A stretch of 64,000 nucleotides of DNA from Sciurus carolinensis (Eukaryota; Chordata; Mammalia; Rodentia; Sciuridae): the NCBI RefSeq assembly GCF_902686445.1, contig NC_062215.1, positions 29,596,750 through 29,660,749 on the forward strand. Direction: 5' to 3'. The position numbers and the translations under genes were made by a program. The notes under the pieces were generated by a model, which was not told the DNA's origin, searched no databases, and worked only from the letters and a program-made list of their open reading frames with translations. Below, one piece after another: positions 34,881 through 46,659 of this stretch (position 1 is its first letter; every line of letters begins with the position of its first letter).

Positions 34881-36074
34881 ACTATTATTTCTTAATGAAA
34901 GCCTCAGTCATCCATTTTCTTTTATTAACATTTTCAAACTAGTTTTACAAAGACTACATTACTGTCATATGTGGTTACTGAAGCCTCTGTTCTGCGGTAC
35001 AGAAGGTCAGCTAGTGAACTGATAGACTTCCTTAAACACTTAAATCCCATAGATTAAAAAGTAAAAGGGGTGCTCTAGCTCTTCAAATCCTCTCAACTAA
35101 CCTTGCTGGGGAAGTTACTTTTGTGGTTGAAAATTAAAACAATGGGCAGTTCCTGGGGCAGCCTCTCAGTAATCTTCCAGGAAGTTTTGGATCTTGAGTT
35201 TTGGAAAACAAAGTCCCTATCACCCACCCTGGCACCAGCAAGCCACACTGGAAATGTGGGTCACCAGTTTCATGGCTACTTGTTGCCAGGCTGGGGAATA
35301 GAGAATTATAGTCACATCATAAAATGCTGAAAATCACCAAGCACTCCTCTGGTTGCTGAAAGTATTAGACCAGACTCCAGATGTCCTAAAGAGTTGATTC
35401 TGCTAATTCTTAAAAGCTTGATGAGTTGTTTTAATGGAGAGACCCCTGAAGCTTCCTCTCCCATTTTGTTATGACATCACTACAAATGATGAGTTGAATT
35501 AAATCTTGAATTTTTTTTGAGCATTGCACTGATTTGTTTTATACATGCAAAAGGAAGAGAGAGAAAGAGAGAACAGGGGGCAAGGCAGAGGAAGAGAGGG
35601 AGGAAGGCAACAGGGAGAAAAAGAGGGAAGAGAAGGATTTTTCATTGCATCACCTAACCAAGGGCTCTCGTCAGCATCCAGTCTCAGGTGAACACAGAAT
35701 CTCAGGAACTGAACCTCACAAGGGCCAGAAGATGCTGACACCTGAACTCCAGAACACAAGGTGACTGGCTTGGGCTCTTGGCTTACTCTGTTGTAGTTTC
35801 TGCTACATGGCCATTAGTTCTCCTTGGGTCAACACCAAGATGGAAGAGGTTGTGAAATTGCTGCCCCCTGCTGTAGTTTACAATTTAGTATTTGTATTTT
35901 TCTGGGATCACTTTGCTCTCTGGCTGTAATTGGTCAGCCTGATAAAATTTAACAGCCAGTTTTGCTTTTCCATCAGCATCATTATATATTCTGGTCCTTT
36001 TGTTTGAATAACATTTTTCTTAGGCTGTATTACTATCTGGTCCTAATGGACCTAACTGAACTGTGAACTTCAAT
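34881..36074. other. Unassigned stretch with purine-rich block
   Basis: No gene. At 35549-35640 the plus strand is almost pure A/G (aaaggaagagagagaaagag and onward). The frames across it on both strands are composition effects. Confidence 0.5.
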
Positions 36075-36091
36075 TGCCTTTTCTTTGTTAT

Positions 36092-36179
36092 TTTTATTTT
36101 CTTGTGGTGCTGGGGATTTGAACCTGGGCCTTATGCTTGCGAGGCAAGCACTCTACCAACTGAGCTATCTCCCCAACCC
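36092..36179 (-). mobile_element. ID SINE, antisense, exact target duplication
   Basis: 'gtgctggggatttgaacctg', 'gcaagcactctaccaactga' and 'gctatctccccaaccc' are the antisense ID. The 17-bp direct repeat TGCCTTTTCTTTGTTAT occurs at 36075-36091 and 36180-36196, an exact L1-type target-site duplication, so the insertion is fairly young. The right edge shares its last base with the repeat. Confidence 0.95.
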
Positions 36180-36196
36180 TGCCTTTTCTTTGTTAT

Positions 36197-38852
36197 ACCC
36201 TCTATGGTCAACTGTAAAGTACAAAGAAAAAAAATCAGTCTCCTGAAGCTTGATGAATACAGACAGTTAATTACCTGGTATCTGAATGTATGTATTGTGT
36301 TTGGGGGAGTCGGGAAGGAAAAATAAACTTCCAAAACAGTTCTAAGGAAAACAAATTCAAATTGCATTTGTTAAGCAATCTGCTAAGTCCCAGCAGGAGG
36401 TTTCCTCCCACAGAGTTGCAGAAATGTTGGAGAGATATGGTCAGGCATGCTGCAATATGAACAGGTCTTCAAAGGAAGCTCTGACCTACTTTGTTTCTGC
36501 CTGGTCTTGTGCTGTTACCTGCTGCTGTGTCTTTCTGAGTCAGGTGGAATCGATTATTGCAACATTTTTGGTGACCAGTCTGCTCACGTGAGGCACAGAT
36601 CAGATTTATACTACGGAAGCTCTCAGATCTTTTTCCAACAATTAGGAGCATTATTATAAGCTTTTCACTGGGAGTTACAGGAGCTCTTTGTTTTCATTAT
36701 TTCAGTGTTTGCTTCCACCAGAAAAATGACTTTAAGAATGGGGAGTAATGTAACATTTCAAAATACCTAACAGGAACATCATCTTAAGCAGTAGGTAATG
36801 ATCCCTAATATCACTGGAGATAGTGCATCTGCAGTTACTTATTAATAGAAACCTCCCAGAGCATTTCCTGACACAAGCTAATGAGACTGAGTACAAAGAG
36901 ACTAGTCTCAAATAAAGAACTTTGTTGTTTTTCATATGCAGTATGTACTGTGCCGCTACTATAATCTAAATGCACTTATGGGCTTCAGTGCCACTAGATT
37001 AAGAGGCTATAGGTGGGGTAAAGAGTCCCTTGACTCAAGAGTGTGATGAAAGCAAACTTAAAAGACCAGTCTAATCTCGAAGAAGACCTAGCTAAAGGAC
37101 CCACAAACTTTAAAAAGAGTTTTTGGAAAAAATCTTTCTTCATGATTTTGACAAATCCAAACATTCTACACTGTGTGATTTAGTGAGAATATTTGTTTCC
37201 ATTTAATTCATTTGTTCATGTACTCATTCTGTGGACCCATCATTCACCTACTCAGGGAATTTGTAGCTCCTATGTTTTTTCTCCATAGTCACGAGGTAGA
37301 ATTTTAAATTAAAGATCCAATATTACTTAAATATATTGAAACTATAACATGAAATGGTAGCATAATAGTTTCTTTAGGTATCACTCAGACTTTTCTTTGG
37401 ATAACAATACTTAGTCCATCAGGGAAAGCTCTCCCTTTGCTTCAGAATTTTATGTATGTGGCAGGGTTCTGGTTGAAAAGAGGGACAGACATAGACTGGT
37501 TTTCCATGTGCACTTAGATCCTCTTATCCCAAGGCACTGTCCCTGTTTACCTGGTTGCTGCTGGTCCTACAGCATTGACAGATTAAGTTTCTGATAGATG
37601 TTCTTCTTGATCTGGTCTCTGCTGCATTGGGCTGTTTGCGATGGCTCCCTGGGTACAGTGCCCTGATTCAGGCTCTTGTTGGTACTATGAACCTATATGA
37701 AGTCCTACCTTGACTACCAATTATTTCTGGCCTAAGAAATCTCTTCTTCAGTCCTGAATACATAAGTTGCTTTCCATGATGACTGTTCCCCCTCTCTCAA
37801 GCCCTGTGGTTGCTTCAGATTGCCATGTAGGATAGAGGGAGGCAAGGGGTTACTGGAGAAACATGTGCTTCACAATTTCTCTCGTCCTGAAATCAACATA
37901 CTTCCAAGTTAACTTTGTAGTGAAAATATCTTTACAAGGCATTTCTTTCCTCAGATACCTAAATGGGGATTAGGCTGGAATTCCTTTGTCTTAGAACACC
38001 CTGAAGATCAGATAGGAGAAACTGAAAGAAATTACTTCCCGTTTTTTTGCCTCCCTCTCTCCAGCTCCTTCTTTTCCTTCCCATAACTAATTAGCTAGAA
38101 AAGATCTTGGATTTCTTCTCCTTCCTTCTATCTGCACCTAATTTGGGACCTGATTTCCAAGTCTAATCCATCATAAAATGGGAGTTTTCAATACTCCAAA
38201 TAATCTTTCAAAACACAGAAACTTGGGAAACTAGATTGGTTGGAGTTTTTGTTTTAAATGCTACTAAATAGGATTTTTCACTTCTAATAACTTGTAGCAG
38301 ACCAAATCCCCCACAGAGAAAAACAAGACCATCTGGATTAAATAAAACCAAAAAAAAAAAAAAAAGAAAGCCAGAATTTTAGGAACCAAAATCATGGACA
38401 GATGGGAATCTCACAGAGGTAATCTGGCATCCTGTGGTTTATTCCCTGAAAACATTCACCAATTCCTGATTGGTACAGACAAGACAGGCTGGAAAACCAA
38501 GCAAAGAGTTACTTCACAGAGGCAAAGAGGATGTAGAGAGCTTTTGGCAACAGTGCAGAATTAAGACGAAATTTGGATTTCAGCATTAATAAGATAACAA
38601 GTACTTGAGAAGCCAATTTTTCAGGAAGAAAAGTGTATAGAATAGCGAGCCCACTACTTGAGCTGCTTCTGTTTTCTAGGTATTTGTGTTCATAATTGTA
38701 CAATGAGGACACATGTGAAATCAAGGAAAATGACATCAGTGTAGAGAAGGAAAATCTAATCAAGCTCTTGGCACACTCATTGTGCTAGAGAGAGAAAAAT
38801 GGGAGCCCATGTCTTTCCAATGAATAGGAACCATGATAAATATCCCTGTAGT
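36197..38852. other. Unassigned stretch, no gene seen
   Basis: The largest region free of named repeats here. 36340-36660 has an E-box palindrome CTCACGTGAG (36583-36592) in a mixed-composition block. An A-run lies near 38340-38364. 38280-38850 may be decayed L1 5' sequence, but I cannot anchor it. No exon. Confidence 0.45.
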
Positions 38853-39045
38853 TGGACGTGGTGTTGCATGGCTGTAAGCCCAGCAACTTGGGAGGCCAAG
38901 GCAGGAGGATTCCAAGTTCAAAGCCGTCTCAGCAACTTAGAGAGACCCTAAGTAATTTAGAGAGACCTGTCACAAAATAAAAAATAAAAAGAACTGGGGA
39001 TGTGGCTCAGGGATAAAATGCCCATAGGTTCAATCCTTAGACACA
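38853..39045 (+). mobile_element. B1-ID dimeric SINE
   Basis: 'gcatggctgtaagcccagca', 'gggaggccaaggcaggagga', 'agagagacctgtcacaaaat', then ID 'ctggggatgtggctcaggga' and 'aggttcaatccttagacac'. Its tail grew into an ATAC/ACAT repeat. Confidence 0.92.
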
Positions 39046-39080
39046 CATATAGACATACATACATATATACATACATACGT
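39046..39080. repeat. (ACAT)n-like microsatellite
   Basis: Imperfect tetranucleotide run (acatacatacatatatacat) grown from the SINE tail. Confidence 0.8.
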
Positions 39081-39239
39081 AAAAATAAACACCACTGTAT
39101 TTTAGTTTGGAATCTGGAAGAACTATACACTAAGACAAAGGGGGAAACAGATAAATAAATACATAAACAAACTTAAGAAAATTAAAAGAACATCTCAAAA
39201 CACCTTAGTTCCTACTTGTAGAAAGGTTATTTGCCTTTA

Positions 39240-40029
39240 ATTTTCTGGTAGAAAAATAAAATTCTGGTACAGCTCTTATAATTCTGTGGATACAAAGGCC
39301 CATTCAATTGAAAAATTTTAAGCGCATTGAAAATGGACCAAAAGAAAATGAGACAATAGAAACAGATTTACAGGTAATGCAGAAAGGAAAGCTTTTAGAC
39401 TCAGACTTTAAAATAATTGTGATTGATATTGCAGATACTAAAAGGACAAGATGAAGTTTATCAGAGAATTTGAACATTCCAGAAGTGAAAAATGTATGAA
39501 CTGCAGTAGATTGAGATAAACTTGATTATTCTCTTTGAATTTCTTCCATGCTAGACCTTAACATGTCTCAGTGAGGGGAACTCAAAATCATCATTCAGGA
39601 AATCCCCTGAACATCCAGTATCTTAGACTCTAAGACTTCTTTGACCACTTCTTACATCCTCTCTGCACTTTCCTGAGTTTTAAACTTGAGAGTAAGTCAG
39701 AAAACAAGATCTGTGTCCAACTCAAGCTAATTTTTCAAGTACAGTGCCAGAGAAGAAATGAATCAAAGAAGTAGAAATAGACCAAAAGTTGATATTATTA
39801 ACAAAGAAAACTACGAAATTTGTTAGAACAAAAAAAAATCAGCATGCGTTTGGACAAAAATAACATTTTGTTCTGCTACAATATTTTATATAAAAATAGA
39901 TAAAATTGCTAGTTAACTTTTTACATTCTTGGTGTGGGGTAAAAGTTTCTAAGCAGGAAAACAAAATCAGATTTTCTAAATGATTTCTCTTGGAGAAAAG
40001 AAGATTTAAAAAATTCAAACTAGATAAAA
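39240..40029 (+). mobile_element. Old L1M 5'/ORF1-region fragment, mixed with unassigned DNA
   Basis: 'gagacaatagaaacagattt', 'acaggtaatgcagaaagg' and 'gactttaaaataattgtgat' fit the L1M 5' region on the sense strand (AGACAATAGAAACAGACC ... GACTTTAAAATAACTGTGA). 39540-39840 does not follow L1 and may be an insertion. Together with 40030-41545 it may be one decayed L1. Confidence 0.5.
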
Positions 40030-41545
40030 ATTTTGCAATTTAGGAAGGACATTATATTAATAAATAATAGCCAAATTATTTTCCACAAAGATGCCAAGAA
40101 CACTCACTTGGGCAAGGACACTGATTTCAATAAATGATGCTGGGAAAAGTGGATATCCATATACAGAGGAATGATACTAAACCACTATCTCACCATATAC
40201 AAATATCAACTCAAAACAGGTTAAGTTCAAAGTCCCAAACTATTAAAACTATGAAACGACTAGAAGAAAAATAACAGAAATGCTCTATTACATTGGTCTT
40301 CTTAAGAACTTTTTGAGTAAGAACAAAAGCACAGAAAACAAATACATTTATATCAAACATAGAAGCTTCTTCACAAGGAAGTAATGGAAGAATGAAAAGA
40401 TATTCCATAGAACGGGAAAAAATATTTGCAAACTATACAACTAAAAAGAGATCTAATATTCAAAGTATATAAGAAACTAAAAAAACCAACAGAAAAAACA
40501 TTCTTACAAATGGGCAAATCATGGGCTGGAGATGTGGTTGACTGACCGTGCACTTTCCTGACATGCGTGAGAACCTGGGTTCAAACCCTAGTAGTGCAAA
40601 ACTAGTGGGGAGGAGGGGAATAATGTGAATAGACATTTCTTAAAAGAAGATATACAAATTGCCAATAAGAAGGTAAAAAAATACTCAACATCACTCATCA
40701 TCACTAATGCAAATCTCAACCACAAGGAAATATGTCACCCTAGTTAGATTGACTATGATAAAAAAAGATAAAAACAGACAATTATGGGAAAAAGAAGAGG
40801 AAATTTATACTACTAGGAATATAAATTAGTATAACCACTGTGACAAACAATGAGATGATTCCTTTAAAAGTAAAATATGAAATTACCATATAATACAGCA
40901 ATCCCTCTACTGGATATATGTCAAAGGAAATTAAATCTTGATAGCAAAGGGACACCTGCATTTTTATGTTTATTGCACTGTTCACAATAACCAAGATTAG
41001 AAATTAAGTGAAGTGTCCATCAACAGATAAATTGATAAAGAAAATGTGGTATGTTACACAGTGGTATACTGGTTAATCATAATGAAATTTGTCATTTGTG
41101 GCAACATGCATGGGCCTGGAGACCATCATGTTAGTGGAATAGCCAGACACAGAAAGTCCAATAGCACATGATTTCACTAACATGTGGAATCTATAAAAAC
41201 TGAGGTAAGAGAAGTAGTAGGGAATAAAATATTAGTTAAAAGAGGCCTGGTAGGACCAGAGAGGTAGGAAAGAGTTGAGTTCACAGGGACAAAGTCACCA
41301 CCAGATAGGAGAAGTAAGTTCATGTGTTCTATTACACAGAAGTGTGATTGCAGTTAACAACAGTATATCATTAGAATTAAATTAGCCATAAGAGAGGATT
41401 TTGAATATTCTCTTTGGAAAGAAATAATAAATACAATGATGAATAACCTAAATACACTGAGTTGATCAATATACTAAAATATCACACCGTAACCCATGAA
41501 TCTATGTGATTATCCATTAATAAAAAATAAATCAAAACACTCTAT
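40030..41545 (+). mobile_element. Old L1 ORF2 3' half and 3' UTR
   Basis: Sense-strand L1: 'ctgggaaaagtggatatcca', 'ggaaaaaatatttgcaaact', 'caaatgggcaaatc', then after an ID SINE 'gaatagacatttcttaaaag', 'tccatcaacagataaattga', 'gcaacatgcatgggcctgga' and the 3' UTR-like 'gggacaaagtcaccaccag'. All frames are broken. It ends near an A-rich stretch at 41518-41535. Confidence 0.8.
40518..40612 (+). mobile_element. ID SINE inside L1
   Basis: 'atgggctggagatgtggttg' (A box), 'acctgggttcaaaccctagt' (B box). It splits the L1 phrase 'acaaatgggcaaa ... gaatagacatttct'. Confidence 0.85.
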
Positions 41546-41558
41546 TTACTCACAATCC

Positions 41559-41574
41559 ATGAGTCATGACTCAT
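41559..41574. promoter_or_regulatory. Double AP-1 palindrome
   Basis: ATGAGTCATGACTCAT is a perfect 16-bp palindrome made of two abutting AP-1/TRE sites, TGAGTCA (41560-41566) and TGACTCA (41567-41573). It sits just beyond the 3' end of the L1. Binding is inferred from the motif alone. Confidence 0.35.
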
Positions 41575-41987
41575 CATGTGGCTCTAGGTACAAGCAAGAA
41601 TGCCAGCAATATGCTTATCTTTGGGCGCAGAATTTTAAAAAATGAGAATCGGATATGTACGAACTTTAGGAATCATTCCTTCACATATAGATATTAGGCA
41701 ATGATTGAGTTATGAATATTATCACATCCTTTTTGACCCAGGAGCTTCACTTTTCAAAGTTATCCTAGAAAAATACTAGGAAAAGTGAGCAGAGAGATAG
41801 GTTCAACGATTTTTTTGAGCAATGTCCTTTTTATTATTGAAAATTTCCAACTGAATATTCCAACTATTTCATAAATCTTAATAAAGAGCTAAAAGTATTG
41901 GTAAACAAGAATGTCCATTATTTTTCTTTTGAATTAAATAACATTATGGTAACAATTCTGTAGAAATGGGTTTGTGTGTATTTCTGT
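41575..41987. other. Unassigned stretch, possibly an old repeat
   Basis: 'tttttgacccaggagcttca' and 'ttgagcaatgtcctttttat' recall a common mammalian repeat, but I cannot name or bound it. No gene. Confidence 0.4.
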
Positions 41988-42289
41988 CTGAGCTATGTGT
42001 CTGAATGTTTGTATCTCCTAAATTCTTATGTTTAAATCCTAACCCCAATCTTCAGAAGAGGATTATCAGGGATCAGTGCCCTTATAAAAGAGATGTCAGA
42101 GAGCAAAGTAACCCTTTCCATCAAGTGAGAAAGTACCAACTTTAAGAAAGTAGCCCTCATCAGACACCAAATTGTCTGGCACCTTGATCTTAGACTACCC
42201 CAACAACTAAAGGATGGGAAATGAATTTCTGATGTTTATAAGCTATTGAGTTTGATATTTTATTACAGCAGCTCACAAGGACTAAGACA
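41988..42289 (+). mobile_element. MLT1-type MaLR LTR
   Basis: In order: 'tctgaatgtttgtatctcct', 'gtgcccttataaaagagatg', 'cctcatcagacaccaaattg', 'ctggcaccttgatcttagac', 'aatttctgatgtttataagc', and the end 'acaaggactaagaca'. This is the MLT1 LTR layout, internally shortened. Confidence 0.88.
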
Positions 42290-42363
42290 GTAGTGCCTGT
42301 GAGTATACATGGGGAAAAGTGTGTGGTCTAGATACTATAAAGGTTTTCACACAAGATTGTGAG

Positions 42364-42676
42364 TGTAAGCTCGGGGGCACGGCTAGTGGCCAAATAAAAT
42401 CAGACAGAAAGCGGCTGAAGCAAGCTTTATTGGAATTTGGCTCTGGGCGAAATTCCCAGCCCCCCAGAGTACAGGTCAGGGTAGGGGGTGGGAGAAAACC
42501 CCACGTGGACCCAGCTGCCCAGGGTCTTTACAGGCCCCAATGGGCGGAGGTCTTGCTGAGTGACAGGTGGAGGTAAGGGCCAGTGGAGTTTTCCTGCCCG
42601 TTTGATTGGTTGTCATGTGGTGCACTACCCTCTGCTTGGCTCTCCGTCATATAGTCGCCCACATTCCGACCTATCA
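42364..42676 (-). mobile_element. Compact 313-bp ERV LTR with exact target duplication
   Basis: On the minus strand it begins TGATAGGTCGGAATG and ends GAGCTTACA, flanked by exact GTGAG repeats (42359-42363 and 42677-42681). The element is GC-rich. On the minus strand are a CCAATCA box (plus-strand TGATTGG near 42604), a GC box, and the polyadenylation signal AATAAA (plus-strand TTTATT, 42426-42431) about 62 bp from the 3' end. It lies 74 bp after an MLT1. Its intact ends and CpGs suggest a relatively recent insertion. Family not identified. The 85-codon frame at 42319-42576 is within the LTR and is not a gene. Confidence 0.85.
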
Positions 42677-43689
42677 GTGAGGTTTGTCCTTCAGTTGGAA
42701 AATGAATTATCCTCTTAAAATACCTTATGTAGTTTTAAAAGCCTAAGTATTCTTTAGTTTTTGCTTTTGTTCTTTTATATGTTTCACAAAGGAGAAAAGG
42801 TATGGTATCCACAATTCATTATAGAAATGTGAATATCCAAAATTCTCATATTTTTACATTTCCCACCATACAATAGTTTACTAATGCACAGTGACCGACA
42901 GAGTTGTGCTGGTATTAGGGTCGGTCAAGTGTTAAAGATGCTTACTAGCCTGTAAGCCCATACCAAGTACTCAGAAATGTTAATTCTCTCCTTTGCATTT
43001 CAATTGAATTGTGAGGGTCCATGTTAGTCATTTAAAATCAATCCCTAAAACTATGAAAAGGATGATAATTCAGGTAAGTTTTTGAAAATCAAGATGTCAA
43101 ATAGCTTTCAAAATAACAATTCAAAGGTTTTGTTAGACACCAAAGAGTAGATGGCAATCCCTGGTACTAACTAACTCAGGTCTGTTAACATGCTTGTTAT
43201 TTTCAGGGACAACTTTTTTTAAGGCCCTCACAAACTCTCGTTATCCTGCCAAAGCAGATATTGCTTCATTATTCGCTTGGATGCAGATGGTTGGTTTTCA
43301 CAGTTTTTCACAGTTCTTGCCACCAGGCTTACCGAGAGTAAAGGAACAAAGTTGACGGGGGCACGGGAACAGAGAAGAGTCCAGCAAGCAAGGCAGAATG
43401 AAATTTCCCTAAGAAACATACACCCTCTGCTATTCTTTCTACATCTGCGGTGTGCCGTAGCTCACTGAATGCAGCAACATTTCCAGACATGCCTACTAAT
43501 AGCAGGAGTTGGAAGGAAGAGCAGCAACAGGCTCATGAGGACCCATATTCACCCCTGTGTAGGAGGGATGCTAAAATGATCCCTTAACATCATTTAGGGA
43601 ACATCATTAAGGTAGGGGAACCATGAGTTTTCAAAGTTTTTCCATCATCCACACTGAAAATGTCAATAAACCAAGAGACATGAAAACAG
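42677..43689. other. Unassigned stretch, no gene seen
   Basis: No named repeat. Two complementary 63-codon frames at 43228-43468 reflect low stop density. A T-run follows near 43692. Confidence 0.45.
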
Positions 43690-43912
43690 ATTTCTTTTTT
43701 TTTTTTTTTTGTAATAGGAATTGAACCCAGGGACACTTACTCACTGACAGACATCCGCAGTCCTTTTTGTTTTTTTTATATTGAGACAGGGTATTGCTAA
43801 ATTGCTTATGGCCTTGATAAATTTCTGAGGCTGGCTTTGAACTTGTGATCCTCCTGCCTCAGTTTCTCAGGAGTCATTGGCATTATAGGTGTGTGCTACT
43901 GTGCCCAACCAA
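43690..43912 (-). mobile_element. B1-ID dimeric SINE, antisense
   Basis: A T18 tract, then 'gaattgaacccagggacact', 'gagacagggtattgctaaat', 'ctggctttgaacttgtgatc', 'ctcctgcctcagtttctcag' and 'gtgtgtgctactgtgcccaa'. Confidence 0.92.
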
Positions 43913-44779
43913 AGAGCTGTGAGTGGGAGGGAGAGGCTCATTTTCTTGAATTAGTTCTCAGTCTAACAAAAGAAAGGACAACCCCAAAATTACAGGATAA
44001 AAAGAAACAGAAAAAAATGTGATTAGATATAATGAGAGACTATGTAGAATGATGTGGGAATGATAGAGATTGGGAATTTAAATCGGACTGGGTGACATCT
44101 AGAAATCAAACAGATTATTCCGTATTCTAGAAATTTTCTATATTCTAAAAAATTATACTACAACAAAAACCCAGAATTTCCGGAAACCTCCATTTACATG
44201 CAAAGTTGCACTTACACAAAATCAAGGGAACTTCATGTGGAATACGAATAGAATCAGCAGAACCACTGGCCACCCTGGAAATATGTGTTGATTCTTGAAA
44301 CTTCATTTTTAATGACCTCATGTTGGAAGAGGAAGCAAGTGCTCTTATAAAGATGGAGAGTTGGGGCTAGGATCTGAAACCTGCAGTTGCTCCTTCAGAG
44401 AAGAATAAATAAATTCTATCTGCTCTAAGTGAAAGGTATGCTAGGAAAAAAAAAAAAAATCTTTCTGCTGGCAAAAAGAGGTAGGAAGAGAGTTTTAGGT
44501 TCAGACAAAGCATATATTTTTCTTCGAAAGTTCTTTCAAGTGTTCACAACCACAATCCTATTGTCATTGGATTTGGGGTTTGCATTTTAGTATCTGCATG
44601 GTTCAGGAAACTCTAAAGTAAAGAGCTAATTTAACATGTGTTCATAGCAGCTCAAAGTATAGGTGAAGTGAATGCAAATCCTCTCTGGATTAGCACACAT
44701 TTCCATCCAAGTCCAATAGGATTTCTACTCTATTCAGACAAGCTCAGTAGGGGACCACAAATTCTAGATTAACTTTTAC
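43913..44779. other. Unassigned stretch, no gene seen
   Basis: AT-rich. An A-run of about 13 bp lies at 44446-44458. No exon or named repeat. Confidence 0.45.
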
Positions 44780-45023
44780 AACAGGAAACAAGTCACAGGG
44801 AGAGTTAACAGAAGCAACCTAGAAGAATGGGAACTTCAGGAAGTAGAGAGGAAGTGCCACAGGATTTTAGGGCACCGATTATTAAGTATGTGTTTTTCAA
44901 GATTTGTAGAAATAAAATGAATTGAAAACATGAGCAATGAACACAAGAGTATACAAAATAACCACTTAGAGATGCAAGAGATCCAATATAGAACTTCCTC
45001 AAATGAAAAAATATTATAGCTAA

Positions 45024-45025
<2 letters not shown>

Positions 45026-45084
<59 letters not shown>

Positions 45085-45085
45085 A
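45026..45085. repeat. (TC)n(AC)n compound microsatellite
   Basis: A TC run (about 45026-45060) switches directly to an AC run (45061-45084). It explains the Arg/Glu and Cys/Val repeats in frames on the minus strand. Confidence 0.95.
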
Positions 45086-45419
45086 GGAGATGAACTGAAC
45101 AACAGAGCAGAGGAGAGAATTAAGATAAAAAGACATCACCCAAAAGCTGTCCAGAGATACAAAGTATCTTCTTTCATATATAAGAGATTGAAAGGCATGG
45201 AAAATTGAATAGAAATCACACACATCTATTCCAAGTTTCAGAGGAGACCTGAGCAAATATGGGAAAGGCAATGGCTAAATTTTTCTGAAATTAATAGAAA
45301 ACATGAATCCCTAAATTCAAGAATGCAATAAATACTAAGCAAAGACATCTACCCTTAGGTCCATAATATAAAACTGCAGAACACCAAAGATTTTAAAGCC
45401 ACAAGGGTAAAGCAATTTT

Positions 45420-45608
45420 TTGCTGGAGTCAGTAGTACACACCTGTAATCCTAGCTACTCAGGAGGCCAAGGCAGAAGGATGGCAAGTTCAAGCCCAGCC
45501 TGAGCAACTTAGCAAGATCCTGTCTCAAAATAAAAAAATAAAAAATGCAGGGGATATAGCTGAGAGGTAAAGACCCTGGGTTCAATCCCCAGTAAGAGAA
45601 AAAAGAAA
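45420..45608 (+). mobile_element. B1-ID dimeric SINE
   Basis: 'cacctgtaatcctagctact', 'caggaggccaaggcagaagg', 'gatcctgtctcaaaataaaa', then ID 'ggggatatagctgagaggta' and 'gggttcaatccccagtaaga'. The B box is intact. Confidence 0.93.
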
Positions 45609-45860
45609 AAAAGAAAAATGTTTTCTATTAAAGGACTAATAAAATACTTCTTAAAGGTAATAAAGGATTTCAAAAAGCAAAGAGAACAGAATAAAATCTT
45701 CAAAGTGTCCAACCTAGCATTATCCCATTATACATGTAACTAATGCAATTTCCAAGAGAAAAAAAGAAAGATACTCTCACATTTTAAAACAAAAGTTGAA
45801 ACTAGACTAACAAGAAACTGTCATTAAAGCAACTTAAAGAAGATAAATCTCAAGCTTTAA

Positions 45861-46300
45861 GACACAGACTCCAAACAATGTCCAAAAGACAAATAGGAGG
45901 AGCAAAGAGATCATGGAACATGAAAATAAATGTAAAGCCAATGTTGATGTCAGTTAAAAACTCAGTTGCTGTGATCTTAAACTCACAATGGCAATTCTGT
46001 CTTGTAAAAGACCTACTCATTTTCTTTTGTGCCATAGTAGGCTTCCGCCTGACAATATATCTGAATTCTGGAAGCAGGAAGGAAGAAGACACAGAAAATT
46101 TTGATTTGATAAAAAAAAAAAATATTTTTTCTATAAAATTCCACATAACACTTTCGATCTTTGGCCATAATTTCATGATATTGCCACTCCTGAGTAAAGA
46201 GAAGCTGGAAAATATAGTCATTTAGATAATCACAGTATCAGGAATTAGGATGATTTTTAAAGGGAGAAAATGAGTGCTATTGGAAGTCTCTGCCACATAT
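45861..46300. other. Unassigned stretch
   Basis: Complementary 123- and 115-codon frames at 45850-46225 lie here on opposite strands. Neither resembles a known protein. They may be chance, or decayed L1 between the ORF1-like and ORF2-like pieces. Confidence 0.4.
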
Positions 46301-46548
46301 GGATCAAAAAGTTTTAGTCACCAGCTAATAAACATATCACTTCAATTTTATACAAATTATCTCAGAGTCTAAAAAACCAAACTGCTCTGCAATTTATTTA
46401 TAAAGATAGTAAGATTTTAATTACTAAAACCAGACAAGTATAGTGTAAGAAATGAAAATTACTGAACAGATTCTCTCATGAATATAGATAAATAAAATAT
46501 TAGCAAATTCTTCCAACCATGTATTTTGTTTGTTTGTTTGTTTGTTTT

Positions 46549-46624
46549 GCAGTGCTGGGGATCGAACCCAGGGACTTGTGCTTGCAACAAAAGCACTCTA
46601 CCGACTGAGCTATCTCCCCAGCCC
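46549..46624 (-). mobile_element. ID SINE, antisense, exact target duplication
   Basis: 'gtgctggggatcgaacccag' and 'ctctaccgactgagctatct' are the antisense ID. The 14-bp repeat CAACCATGTATTTT flanks it (46514-46527 and 46628-46641); a (GTTT)n tail lies at the left. This is a clear young insertion. Confidence 0.95.
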
Positions 46625-46659
46625 CCTCAACCATGTATTTTTTTAAAAAACTATTGTGA

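Larger units (their letters stand above)
44780..45860 (+). mobile_element. HAL1/L1 ORF1-region fragment, sense strand
   Basis: 'gagatgaactgaacaacaga', 'aactgcagaacaccaaagat', 'tttaaagccacaaggg' and 'gagaaaaaaagaaagatact' follow the order of HAL1/L1 ORF1 and downstream DNA (GAAAACTGCAGAACACCAAAGATAAAG...). Interrupted by a microsatellite (45026-45085) and a B1-ID SINE (45420-45608). No open frame survives. Confidence 0.5.

Noticed and set aside
35499..35764. Complementary frames of 86 and 76 codons
   Set aside because: Caused by the purine-rich block, which avoids stop codons on one strand.
44805..45271. Frames with Arg-Glu and Cys-Val repeats
   Set aside because: Direct translation of the TC/AC compound microsatellite.
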